From positions 496,001 to 560,000 of the forward strand of contig JAWRVZ010000089.1 of assembly GCA_037043235.1 (NCBI GenBank): a stretch of DNA of 64,000 nt, written 5' to 3'. Source of the stretch: Rhodeus uyekii (Eukaryota > Chordata > Actinopteri > Cypriniformes > Acheilognathidae). The notes under the pieces are model-generated. The model had not been told where the DNA came from. It saw nothing but the letters and a program-made list of their open reading frames with translations, and did no database searches. A program made the translations under genes and the position numbers. Of this stretch, positions 36,581 to 48,209 are shown piece by piece (the stretch's first letter is position 1; every line of letters starts with the position of its first letter).

Positions 36581-36715
36581 TATGCATTTGGCAGACGCTT
36601 TTCTCCAAAGCGACATACATTGCATTCAAGGAACACATCAAATTGGGTCTCGCTTTCCCTGGGATCGAACCCGTGACCTTGGCGTTGGCAAACACCAATG
36701 CTACAGGAAAGCTGT
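36581..36715 (-). mobile_element. tRNA-derived SINE lacking its A box
   Basis: The tail (tatgcatttggcagacgctt on the plus strand) and B box region (gggatcgaaccc) are well kept. About 14 bases that normally hold the A box (compare 57297-57312) are missing between 'caccaatgct' and 'acaggaaag'. The deletion joins two short GCT repeats, so slippage is a likely cause. The copy cannot have a working polymerase III promoter. Confidence 0.85.
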
Positions 36716-36980
36716 ATTCATTTTAATAGTTCAGTTCATAGTTTTTTCTTCCTTTTTTGTATAAAAACATTTGATTAAATATTGCTGTTCATAACTTTTT
36801 CAACTAATTTTAAATATAAATTAGTGTTTTACCTTAACCTTGATAACATTATTTTTTGTGTTCCAGGAAAATATATTTTTAAAAACATATTGCCCCCTTA
36901 AAAAGCTTCACTTTTAAATAATTTTTTAACTATTGGATTACTCTACTGAACAAAACCAAAAAAACTATTGCACAAACAAC
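36716..36980. other. No feature recognised
   Basis: Short AT-rich interval between SINE copies. Confidence 0.4.
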
Positions 36981-37088
36981 ATCAATATCATGGGTTCGAT
37001 TACCTAAGAAAGAACGTGCTGATATACTTCAACGCATTTGAAGTCTTTTGGGGGATGAAAGCATCTGCGAAACGTGTAAATATAAATT
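36981..37088 (+). mobile_element. Decayed SINE fragment, head truncated
   Basis: Retains 'atgggttcgatta' (B box) and a mutated tail 'gggatgaaagcatctgcgaa'. The A box is absent and the body diverged, so it is older than the other copies. Confidence 0.6.
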
Positions 37089-37852
37089 ACTATAGTTAAC
37101 TACTTTAAATTGTGATCATTCACTCTGCGGATTATAGCTCATATTTCAAGTAGCCACAATTTTATTAAACACCAGCAGAGTGCATTATACCTTTGAGCGT
37201 TATTTCTGACGCTACGGAAGAGGATATTTAAAACTGTGGATTAACTAATCGATAAATAATGCCATTTAACGGTCATTCTCAATTATTTCACGATGGCCGT
37301 CCAGCCAAGTCACGCTCCTCTGATAGCCAGCGTCCCGCCATCCCAGAGGCAAACATCTGGAACAGCGCAGAGGAAGAGCCCCCACCCTTGGTAAAACATT
37401 GCAGCGCTGCGCTAATAAGAACCACTTGCATCATTTAACCAAGTGCTGATGAATGATCCCTGTTTCAGTAACGCTCGTTGCTTTTAGGAGAGCAGGGGCG
37501 CGCTTTGACACTGGCCATGAGAGATCGTCTTGTAGTCGGGTTTCAATGGGAACTGCTCTGATTAGGTAGATAACAGACACAGTGTTCATTAACACAGGGT
37601 TCTCGTCTGTGAAAACAATTACTTTTGTCATGAAACGGCTACTGTGAGTTAAGCCATATTTGACACAAAATGTCATACTTCATAAGTCTTGTGACAGATC
37701 TGTCCCGACACAGTGCTTTTCAGCTGACTTCTGTGGGTTCGTTACAAGTTAAGCTCTATTGACAGAATCAGTGGCATGCCTATTGTAAGCATTGCATTTA
37801 CAATAGACGTTTATGTGGCAAAGCATTGCAGAATAAAAAAAATATTGTAATC
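37089..37852. other. No gene recognised
   Basis: A GC-richer stretch (37270-37440) has an open frame containing AIPEANIWNSAEEEPPPL with GTAAAA after it, but no acceptor was found. Treated as unassigned. Confidence 0.35.
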
Positions 37853-37950
37853 AGTGTTGGGTGTAATTAATTACTAAGTAATCTAACTACTTTTCCCTTG
37901 AAAAAATAAAATAAGTGATTACTCTTAATTTTTCTGCAATCTATTTAGAT
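37853..37950 (+). repeat. Interspersed repeat fragment (AGTGTTGGGTGTAATTAATTA type)
   Basis: 'cagtgttgggtgtaattaat' followed by 'tactaagtaatctaactact' is the edge of a DNA-transposon-like repeat common in vertebrate genomes, including fish. Only one edge is visible. Confidence 0.5.
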
Positions 37951-38030
37951 ACTTCTAGGGAGTGTATACTGTATAGAAACTATAAAACAATTCTATAGAC
38001 ATCAAAATTGTATGTTAAAATGCGTGTTTT

Positions 38031-38173
38031 TTTACTGTAGCTCAATCAGTAGAGCACTGGCGCTTGCAACGCCAAGGTCACGGGTTCAATCCCAGGGGAA
38101 GCAAGAACTGATTAGAATATCAAGTGTTCCTTGAATGCAAAGTAAGTCGCTTTGGATAAAAGCGTCTGTCAAT
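38031..38173 (+). mobile_element. tRNA-derived SINE, near full length
   Basis: A box 'tgtagctcaatcagtagagc', anticodon arm 'tggcgcttgcaacgcca' with TGC (Ala) at the anticodon position, B box 'gggttcaatccc', and tail 'ggataaaagcgtctg'. It has the best-preserved tRNA-like head of the SINEs in this window. Confidence 0.9.
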
Positions 38174-38329
38174 ATTATTAATATTGTATTAATATTGTTT
38201 CTAAAATGTGGTATTTTTGCCTTCATTTATATATGTATGTGACAGTAGGAGGATAAACAGCAAATCATAGGAGGAAAGGACCTAGAGCCCGTGTCACCCA
38301 AAATGCATCCGCACTTCAAAATGCAAGAA

Positions 38330-38330
38330 C

Positions 38331-38422
<92 letters not shown>
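38330..38422. repeat. Compound (CTTT)n-(CA)n microsatellite
   Basis: About 15 CTTT units (38330-38390) run through GCGCG into about 14 CA units (to 38422). The first half is pure pyrimidine on the plus strand. Confidence 0.97.
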
Positions 38423-38423
<1 letters not shown>

Positions 38424-39710
38424 TCCTCCTCTTGAGTCAGCGGTCTGTGCAGTCCAGCTGTGAGGTCAGATGTTAGTGGGGTTGATTATGAACAGTGAGC
38501 ATCTGTCTACACCATCTGATTTCTTCCACCTCAAAAAGGCACATGAAAATGAAAAAAGAGGGTGTCATCACCTTACGACCACTCAAGACCTCTGTTGTCT
38601 TGATACACTGACCTCAGGCCTGTAAAGGGGCGGCACAGGGCAAAGGCCAAAGCTGCCTGAACATGTCAATCAGACGAGTATCAAGCACATGTGCCGTGTT
38701 GATGAAATGACCTGTCAATCACAGTGTCCGTGGATGTGCACAGGTGTGCAGGGTGAGAGAAGAAATGACATCAAACTCCATAAAACACACACATGATAGA
38801 AGAAGCCAGAGTTCATACATTCCCGAATAAAGTGCTTTAAAAAACTCCATAACAGAACTGTTTTTAAAAGGAATGTCATACTCGCCATCGCGCTGTTGGT
38901 CTGAGCATGCATATCGTCAGTAGACTCTAAAAGGTAGTATGTTACTGATCCACCGAAGCTGATTGTTCAGACGGCTGGAACTAATACATTGTCCATCAGA
39001 GAGATTATCATCTACAGACCTCTGGCCACATGCACAGGCCACGGACCAACGATCCCAGCACAATCCTCAGTTAATGGACCGTGATCCACTCGTTCTGATC
39101 TGAGACACTGCAGAAAAAGCCTGGAATTCTTTGCTTCAAATGATACTTCAAATGCACGGGATATCATCTATGCAAGAAGCATTGCATACAATTCAAACAA
39201 TCAAGACGAAGCTGTGTGCCAGCGTATAAAAGCATGTTTACTGGAGTAAATATATAGGCCAACATGTTGAGTGTAAACTTGGCATGCACAGCTGATGTCC
39301 AAGTCATGCCTCATAGATAAAAACTTTATTTGAAGCAGTCAAACATGTGGATGAATCTGATGGAGTGGATTTTGTAGACATAAATTCTGAACAAAAAGAA
39401 TATGTGAGCTAAACACAGATTATTCCACATGAAGGTAAACATCATCCCCAAAAAAATACTTTAAATTGAATTAAATTGTGTAATATGCTAGTTGCCAGAT
39501 GAAGAGACAAGACACAAAATAAAAGTGTAATGTTGGATTTGAAGGACATCAGCAGTATTTTGAATCATGGCTTGTTCCTCTGAAGCCCCTAGCAAAGGCC
39601 TGAAGAACCACATCATTAACTTCTTGCTTTAATGAGCTTACGACTTCCTCCTTTTGGGGCAGGGATCCTGTCTATTGAGGGCAGAGGATCTCTGCAGGGG
39701 TATTGCACAA
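38423..39710. other. No gene recognised
   Basis: No exon, RNA gene or transposon edge is recognised. Confidence 0.4.
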
Positions 39711-39748
39711 CGTGTGTATGTGTGTGTGTGTGTGTGTGTTTATGTGTG
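39711..39748. repeat. (TG)n microsatellite
   Basis: About 15 TG units with A interruptions. Confidence 0.95.
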
Positions 39749-39896
39749 ATGGATGCTAGAGGCTGTAAGCTCAGGGTTTTATGAGCTGGTACCTCCTGTC
39801 TGGCACAAATTTACAGAAAGAAATGTTTCCTGAGGCCCACACTGCCAATCAAACAATTCCTGAAAACAAATACACACATACTATACATGGTTTCCC

Positions 39897-40040
39897 ACAA
39901 AAATATGAAGCTGCTACAGTTATGATAATAATAAGAAATGTTTACTGAAAATTCAGCTTTGCCATCACAGGAATAAATTATATATTAATATAATTCAATT
40001 AATATAATATAATCGAAAACATTCAAATATTTTAAATTGT
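39897..40040 (-). repeat. Common fish interspersed repeat, fragment
   Basis: The reverse strand carries the 'ttattcctgtgatggcaaagctgaattttc' block (seen here as gaaaattcagctttgccatc) and the AAATATTT words of the repeat at 30911. Confidence 0.6.
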
Positions 40041-40812
40041 ATATTTTATTAAAATAAATACAGTCGCGTGAGCACTCGAGACTCGAGATTACAAAAATTC
40101 TAACTTTTAAACAGTATATAATATTACATTATTTCTCACACTAAAAACAAACATGACATTTTTGACACAAAATAATAAAAAATTGGCTAAATGCCTTCTA
40201 TAACAAATTCCAGAAGCACATGAGCTAATTCTGTTTAATTCTTTTGGCAACATATAATGACAATCAATGACATCAAAAAAACAATAGCATGCAGTATATG
40301 AATCCTCGTCCTTTTTTCCACATTTGGTGCATTTGGAGATTTCATACATCATCATAGGTTGGAGTGACGCTATACAGCTGCTGACCTGTGAGAAAGTCCT
40401 GTGGAAAAACCTCCATACCCTGATCCTAATTAACCTCTCCGGCCACAACTGTGGCCTTTCAGGCACTTTCAAAACACAGCTAGTGATTAAGGCAAATCTG
40501 CCATACAGGAAGCCTGTAAACCCCTGGTGTGAGGGTCAAGCTGATTGAGGTTTCCCAGCACAATGTCAGTGCATGTGCATGACAGAAATGAAGGACATTT
40601 CACTGTGAAATGCACACACTGGAGACGGAGTGACACCTTGTTGGTAATTCAGTACGCTCCCTGATTATATTTAAATAATGCTTGACCAACTAAACCCTCG
40701 GTATCATGAGCCAACATAAAGGAAGTGTCAGGCTAAACAGCATGGCTTACTGATGCGCCCATAAATACAGGGTGAACAATCAGCAAGAAATATTTTCATG
40801 GTTTTAATAACG

Positions 40813-40815
<3 letters not shown>
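40041..40815. other. No gene recognised
   Basis: A 121-codon minus open frame at 40107-40472 has no recognised domain; it contains CTKCGKKDEDSYTACYC-like cysteines but no known motif spacing. Confidence 0.4.

Positions 40816-40882
<67 letters not shown>
40816..40882. repeat. (TG)n microsatellite
   Basis: About 33 uninterrupted TG units. Confidence 0.97.
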
Positions 40883-41353
<471 letters not shown>

Positions 41354-41386
41354 CGTGATTTTATAGCATATTAAATAAACCTTAGA

Positions 41387-43127
41387 TAACACTTTATAAT
41401 AAGTATACAGTAATAAAGTAATTACAATTCATTAACAAACTATTAGTTTATTCATAGTTTAAATACTGTAGCTTCTACATTGTTTACACAGTGGAGTTCA
41501 CTTATCTCGACTCACGGTTAACTCGCCAATACTATTATGTCGACGTTTTTGAAGTGGAACCGCCAAACTCCCTATTTGTCTCAGCATTTTCTATTAATAA
41601 GAATGTCGCCGAATTCTTTAATGAATTTTAATGTCATTAAAATTAATGTCGCCGAAATCTCATGTCTCGAGCACAAAAGAGGGACAAAATTGCCACTTCA
41701 CATGGTTATCTCATGACTAATTTGCGTACCTAGTTCACTGCGCATGAACTGAGTTTGCGTTGCATGTGGATCGCGGTCCGCTCACGGTTCACTCTCTGTC
41801 GTTGATCTCGTCTGAGGGAAAACACGCTGTAGCATCCCACACATTTTTTGTGATTTTGTGAGCAATCTTTGTGTTTGCATTGTTGGAGAATTTAATTAAA
41901 GGTTTGTATCAAGAATCGAATGTGGGTTTTTTTATTGTGGTGGTTTTACATATGCCTTTTGTTGTTAGGAAACACGGTACAGTGTATGTACATTTTTTTT
42001 TGATGAATGCCGATCGCTTTATCAAACAAATCGCGGCAACACTGTTGTGTAAAAAGACACCAAAAACACAAGCATGTACATTCTCATTGAATAACTCACA
42101 TCATGTACATCAATACATTTTGATGTACATTTTTCTTTCTTGCGAGGGTTGTTGTCTTTGGCGCTCTGATAGCTCTCAGCTGGTTGCGCTTCCACTATCA
42201 CTCTGACAGCTGGCGCTGATTGGCTGTCTGACCTGTCAATCATGCAAGAAGATGTGATTGGCTGAGCTGCATGAGGGCGGCTCTTCTCATCTCATCCGCA
42301 TGCTTCTTAAAGGGACGAGCACAGCGGGAGAGACTGCTTTTTGTTTTTCTTCTGATTCTGACTTGTGTTTGTTTTCTTATTGTGTGAATTTTGCGCACAA
42401 GCACTGTGCACCGAGCCTGAACAGTTATGGATAATTGACATCATGCTTGCAACATTTAAAATTCAAAATGTGATCTTACACAAAAAAGTTCATCAATCTA
42501 TGGGTGCGGGTTATGCCAATGATTTTTTACACAAAACCCAAAACTATATGTGGGAAATGTATTATATGTGGGAAAATCGGTAATATATGTCATATGTTAG
42601 ATATGGATTCTCTCAACGCTTTTTTGCAACCCCCGAGGCCGTCAACATAACCGAACTCCACTGTATATTGACAAGCTATATACTAATAGGGAGTTCATTC
42701 ATTAACAAAATTATCAGTTTAATTAGCTCATACATAGAGTTAGATAATGTTTTATTTATCAATTTATTGTCAATAATATATTGTTAACTTTCATAGACAA
42801 TGATTTTTTTCTTTTACTGTTCAAACTGTTTATCCTTTAAACCTAAACCTACCACTAACCCTCACTAATGTAATTTAACAATGTGATCTCATGCAAGTAT
42901 TTTTTTCTTCCACACATATATAAACTTACATTAGCATGGACACAAAAACATACAGCATTGACAGAGTTGTGTTATTTACCTTTTTGTGGTTTAGCCTTGG
43001 ACATGGGGTTAAGGGATTATAAATAAATAATTCATTAACTAGCTAATTAAACAATAATAAATTGTTAATTACAGTTTGCAAATGATTTGTAAGTATTTTA
43101 TTGGCACATACTTATTATAAAGTGTTA
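41387..43127. mobile_element. DNA-transposon-like element with perfect 19-bp inverted ends
   Basis: TAACACTTTATAATAAGTA at 41387-41405 is the exact reverse complement of 43109-43127. Just inside lie AT-rich related words (cattaacaaactattagttt near 41430, cattaacaaaattatcagtt near 42701). Outside the nested element at 41489-42663 about 566 bp remain, a typical MITE size. No transposase was seen. Target duplication was not resolved, so the superfamily is open. Confidence 0.7.
41489..42663. mobile_element. Pogo/Tigger-like element nested in the 19-bp TIR element
   Basis: The left end CAGTGGAGTTCACTTATCTC and the right end (reverse complement) CAGTGGAGTTCGGTTATGTT match at 16 of 20 positions. 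TA follows the right end (42664-42665); the left flank reads TTTACA, so the TA duplication is imperfect. CAGTNGAGTTC ends are typical of pogo/Tigger elements. The interior of 1.1 kb has no clear transposase ORF. Two ATTGGCT words (inverted CCAAT) near 42219 and 42258 could be remains of an internal promoter. Confidence 0.7.
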
Positions 43128-43723
43128 CTCAACACTGCACTTAAGTTCTCAACCTAATTTTATAAAGTTGATGTAAAAAAGTAAATGTAAATTATCCATG
43201 ACTTCTGTAGAAAACCGTTCCAGCTCCATTCTTGTCAAGCCATTTTGACAATTGACATCAACTAACAACAGCCTGAGGGCTGAGACAGGCCATGTGGTGT
43301 CGTGTGATTTCCTTGACATGTCTGTATAATTGTATAATGTAATGAGTAAAACATTTGATCAGCTGTTGAAGAGACTCTGTCAGTGGTATGAGACTTTACT
43401 GACCTCAGTAAGGGGCTGCTGTTCAAAACAGTTTTGAAAGGAAGCCAAGCTCTGTCCTCAATGAGTGTAGGACAGCTGTCCCCACACCCAAATGGACAGG
43501 ATGACCTTGTCCATGTACATGCTGTAGTTTAAAAAGGAAAACTGCCAAAACCTCGCTTTGTGGGCATGTAAAACTTCATGAATAATATACACTTGTGGAC
43601 AATTCTAGTTATCCCTAATATTGTATCATTTTTACGTTATAATTTTAAATGTAAATATGCAAAACATTTTCCTTTAGGTTTAGGGTTGCATAATATATAC
43701 AGCAGTGTGATTTATATCATGTA
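43128..43723. other. No gene recognised
   Basis: No exon or transposon edge is recognised. Confidence 0.4.
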
Positions 43724-43735
43724 GATATATATACA

Positions 43736-43766
<31 letters not shown>

Positions 43767-43930
43767 CAATATTTTGTCAATAATTTAAGAGTTTTTAATT
43801 TTAATGTGTTTTTTTTGTCTATATAATTGTTTTCTATATAATTTTTTATATATATATATACAATATTTTGTCAATATTTTAAGAGTTTTTCATTTTAATG
43901 TGTTTTTTTTTTTGTCTATATAATTTTTAT
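43724..43930. repeat. TA array followed by a tandem duplication of about 95 bp
   Basis: A (TA)n tract (43724-43765) leads into two copies of 'caatattttgtcaata.ttta...gtctatataatt' (about 43767-43830 and 43860-43925), separated by a second shorter TA tract. The copies differ in T-run length. Confidence 0.85.
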
Positions 43931-44395
43931 TATCCATTACAGTTTTAGTTATTTTAGTAGATCAAGTTAAACTAAAATAACATGAGAAATACATGAGTCT
44001 CCATTAGCTGAAATAAAATTTAAAAATATATTTTAGATATTATATTTTATATTTTATATTTTAAACCTGGTCTACAATATGTATAATTAGCTTTAAATAA
44101 TAATTAGCTTTTTTTGGAGGGGGGGGTTGTGTTTGCTCTAAAATAATTTATCTACATTCATCCAGACAATATAAATGATACTAAGATAAAATACGGAGGG
44201 GGAGAGAGAGGGATAATGAGACAATGAAAGAAAATGAGACAAGGAGGAAAAGGTTAAGTAGGAGATGGTATGAAAACAACTTGTACCATAATTCCCAGCT
44301 GCTACATGCCACGGTAACTTCAGCACTCTTCAACTCTTCGCATCTGAACTCATGAAGATGGTTTTAGAGACCACTTCTCTTTCATAATATTACAG
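43931..44395. other. No gene recognised
   Basis: AT-rich with a G run near 44118. The open frames here have no recognisable domain. Confidence 0.4.
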
Positions 44396-44504
44396 AAGCA
44401 ACTTAAAGCATGGCTCCGTCAACACTAAAGCCATGGGTTTGGTTCCCAGCAAATGCATGAAAATAAATAGATCGCTTTTGAGAAAGGTGTTGGCCAAATG
44501 CATC
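44396..44504 (+). mobile_element. Decayed SINE fragment
   Basis: Degenerate head 'gccatgggtttggttcccag' (B box), and tail 'gatcgcttttgagaaaggtg' then 'ttggccaaatgcatc'. It resembles the tRNA-derived SINE family but is clearly older. Confidence 0.55.
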
Positions 44505-44837
44505 AAACAAAGGCAAAGCTGTGCAGACAGACAAAGCCCAGAGACCCCCAAGACTATGACAACCAAAATGAAAGACGTTCTCAGACATTTCTGAACAGTA
44601 ATACAATTATAGAATATCAACACTTGTGTCCGGTCATCTCTGCTAGGATCAAGTTCAAAACACTTGCCTAGGCATACAAGGCCATCAGCAGACATGCTGA
44701 CGCCTATAGGGCCATTTGCCCCCTTCGACTGATCATCACGACATACTCTTTTCTCCTCATACCCAAATAATGGACATAAATTCCCCTATACTGTATGTGA
44801 GGACGGCAGAATCCCTCCCAAGAACAAACATTTGCCT

Positions 44838-45503
44838 CTTTTGGGTTATTAAAAATAACTCCCTTATTAGTGCTAATAACAATGGAAAAAACATGTTTAA
44901 ATTGCTATAGACATACACACACACACATTTTTTATAGTATATAAGGATTCCTGTGATATAAAATAAAATGTGGTTTTAATTATGAGTTCTTATCTGCGAG
45001 ACAGACGATACAGTAGCGGCTAATGGTGGCATGTGCGGAGCAAGAGGATTACGTAGATAACTCAAACACAATATGGAAGTGTAGTGTTTCTTCTTGTGTA
45101 GTGTATTTGTGTACTACATGCACAATAATGTATGCCTCAGAACCTCATATTTATTATTATTGAACACACATAACTTGTGCTGCTCCCAGCTTAATACCTG
45201 TGAATCACTCGTCGCCACTGGTAACCTCCTGCTGTAAAACCAAGGTGGCCCTCTAGTGGAGATAACATGCAATTACTCCATAAATGTATATAACATACAC
45301 CACAGGAAGACTCGCGGGAGATGCACAAGGAAGTCAACACGTGAAGTTAGCGAGTGAGGCGCATGAACACCTAGTGTCGGCGTCTGTAAGCGTGCTCGTA
45401 TCTCAAATCTTTACTCGTATCTCAAAGCAAAAATTTGCTCGAAGGCTTGCTCGTGTCTCGGAAAACTCATATGTCAGGATGCTCGTATCTCAAGGTATTA
45501 CTG
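44838..45503 (-). mobile_element. Pogo/Tigger-like MITE (CTTGAGATACGAG family), left end missing
   Basis: In reverse orientation it parallels the complete copy at 47520-48209 along most of its length. Shared blocks include 'taaggattcctgtgatata', 'cgatacagtagcgg', 'aacctcatatttattatta', 'gtgaatcactc' and 'tgctcgtatctcaag'. The right end CAAGGTATTACTG (45491-45503) is kept, but the other terminal repeat is lost and the flank is CA rather than TA. Confidence 0.8.
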
Positions 45504-47517
45504 CATTTCTATTTTTGCCATAAAGGTTTAGGCAATACATCTGCGACAACACTGACACTTAACTGCAATGAAACATAACTTATACCTGATTTAAAAAACA
45601 CCTGTACTACGGTAAAAGCCGGAATGAATTTGAAAAGCCAAAATCATTGACCTAAAAAGTGTGAAGTCCGATCCTCTCTTCCTAATTACTGCTAATTATA
45701 GCAAGAAAGAAAATGAGAAGGCATGTTATTAACATTAAAATAATGAGATCATCAACATTCAAATCAGAACTATGTTAGGATATGTTATCAGCATCAAACA
45801 ATTTCCTGAATGAAATGTCATCGCAGGAGGAGCTCGATCTACTCCATCTACTATACATTTCGATCATCATACCTGAATCCGATCCAGACGTAGATTTTGG
45901 CAAAAATTTGATTTTTCTCAGCTTTCTGCTCAAAGTCTTGCTTTACGATCAAACTTACCCACATTCAAAAGTAAAAAGAAAACAGGAATGCATTAATAAA
46001 ATAGAATAAATCAGTTTGTGGTTGTTGTTTAAAAGCAGGAGGTCTGTTCTTTCTTTTGATATGTTGTATGTTCATGTATTCATACAAGAAAATATTCTGG
46101 GAGCCACGAAACTTGTTTTCAAAAATGCTAAAGAATTAAATCTGATTTATTAATTTATTTTTGGCTTCAGAAACATTTTGGTGCGTCACTAATAAAGATG
46201 CATAAAGATTGAAATGTAAAGTTCCTTATTGGAACTCGCTCAGAGCTGAGTGTTTGGGTTCAAGAATTCCATTCTTTATCTACCACACTAAGTGGCAATT
46301 CTCAGAGAGAGAAGCATCTTAATATAACCCTCTCCATGCGTGTGTGCAGTGGATGCATGCGAACGGTGAATCACACAACACTTTCCCTCTCACGCTTACC
46401 TTAGCCTTTAAATGCACTGCTCATGACAGACTGTTTTCCTGGATGCTACAAGTCTTTTCTGGTCACACGCAAGGAGACAGGATGCACTGTTCTGTACGGT
46501 GTGAGCTCATCGGTGTTAAAACGACCCGTCCAGTGGCTTCACAAGGACTGAAGATCATTTTATCGTCAACACATTTCCATAACGCATTAGACATTTGGAA
46601 AATTCAGCAGAAAATCTAAGAATCCGTTCATGCAGAACTAATCTCACAGCTGATCGTTTCATTTTGTGATTAGGGTGTTGGATGGAAATCTCAAAACAAA
46701 TCGAAAAGTTTAGCAATTGTTTATGACATCTGGCCCTGTGGAAAGTCTTTAAATGTGTCTTTCAAATGAGAAAAATGCTTCAATGGTTTACCAAACTGTT
46801 ACAAAGACAGAGTGCTATTTTAAAGAATGACTAACAAACTGCCAGTGCTTCATTTATTAACATTTTCGCTGTGAGTGACTAAATGATTGGCCTGTTGTAA
46901 TCTGAGAGATCTTAAGACAAAGTGGGTGGCGACAGGGTTGCGGTTTTTGGAAGAACATGCATTTCAAACCACAAAGCTCTTTGGTTTTCATCTGACATAT
47001 TACTCGGTAGACAAATAGTTGTGTAAAGTACGCAAGCCGGCCAAAAAAAACAACAAAAAACACTGAAATGGATATTAACTGCTATAGCAAATGCTAACCA
47101 GCTTGTTAAATGTTGAGCAGCAAGCTCATTGGCTACAGATGTGGCAGAAACCAATCAGCTTGTGCCATGAAGTTAACAATGTAAAAGTCAGGTTGTGTCC
47201 CTTACTGAAAAAAACCTATACCGAAATGTATTTAAAATACATTTATTGCACACCAAGTATACTAAAAACACATTAAACATGACATATTGCTTGAGATGCA
47301 CTGATATAACTATTATAATTAAGCTTTATTTGGATATTTATTTATTTATTGCACAATGCACATTTCTTAATATTAAGCCTAAAATATGTTTTAAAATCAC
47401 TCTTAGTAATGATAGCATGATCTCTGTATAATATCAGTCTTTAAATGCAAGATGTTTCAAGTGTGTCTAAAGTATACTTACAATAGTTTCACTTTAGCAC
47501 CATCAAATATACTTAAG
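45504..47517. other. No gene recognised
   Basis: Chance open frames up to 91 codons (46344-46619) without recognisable domains. Confidence 0.4.
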
Positions 47518-47519
47518 TA

Positions 47520-48209
47520 CAGTAATACCTTGAGATATGAGCGTCCCAACATACGAGTATTCCGAGATACGAGCAAGCCTTCGAGCTAATTTTTGCTTTG
47601 AGATACGAGTAAATATTTGAGATACGAGTACGCTTACAGACGCCGACACTGGGTGTTCAGCACTCGGAGCAACTCAAGCCGCCTCATTTATGGGGGAATT
47701 GCATATGATCTCCACTAGAGGCAGCATGGTTTTACAGCGGGAGGTTACCGGGGGTGATGAGTGAATCACCAGTATTATGTTGGGAGCAGCAGTTATGTGT
47801 GTTCAATAATAATAAATATGAGGTTCTGAGGCTATCCAATACACAGCACGGGAAGAAACGCTACACTTCCGTATTGTGTTTGCATTATATACATTATTTC
47901 TCCCTCTGCACATGCCGCTACTGTATCGTCTGTCTAGAAGGTAAGAACTCATAATTATAACCACATTTTACGTTATATCACAGGAATCCTTATTTACTAC
48001 CATTTTGTGGGTGTATGTATGTCTCTTTAGCAACTAAAAACAGGTTTCTTCCATTGTTATTTGCACTAATACGGGAGTTTTTTAGAGGGCCGGAACGGAT
48101 ACATTTTTTTCTGTTATTTCTTATAGGAAAAACTTATTTGAGATACGAGCAATTCGAGTTACGAGCTCAGTCCTGGAACAGATTATGCTCGTATCTCAAG
48201 GCATTACTG
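47520..48209 (+). mobile_element. Complete pogo/Tigger-like MITE, 690 bp, TA target duplication
   Basis: The left end CAGTAATACCTTGAGATATG and right end (reversed) CAGTAATGCCTTGAGATACG form terminal inverted repeats of at least 23 bp with two mismatches. TA flanks both sides (47518-47519 and 48210-48211), as for Tc1/mariner-type insertions. Extra inner copies of GAGATACGAG occur next to each end. There is no transposase ORF, so it moved with help from an autonomous relative. Confidence 0.88.

Noticed and set aside
37270..37440. Exon-like frame with AIPEANIWNSAEEEPPPL
   Set aside because: A donor-like GTAAAA follows, but no acceptor was found before it and no protein was recognised.
38031..38110. 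Functional tRNA-Ala gene
   Set aside because: The tRNA-like head is joined to a SINE body and tail shared with four other copies, so it is a SINE and not a tRNA gene.
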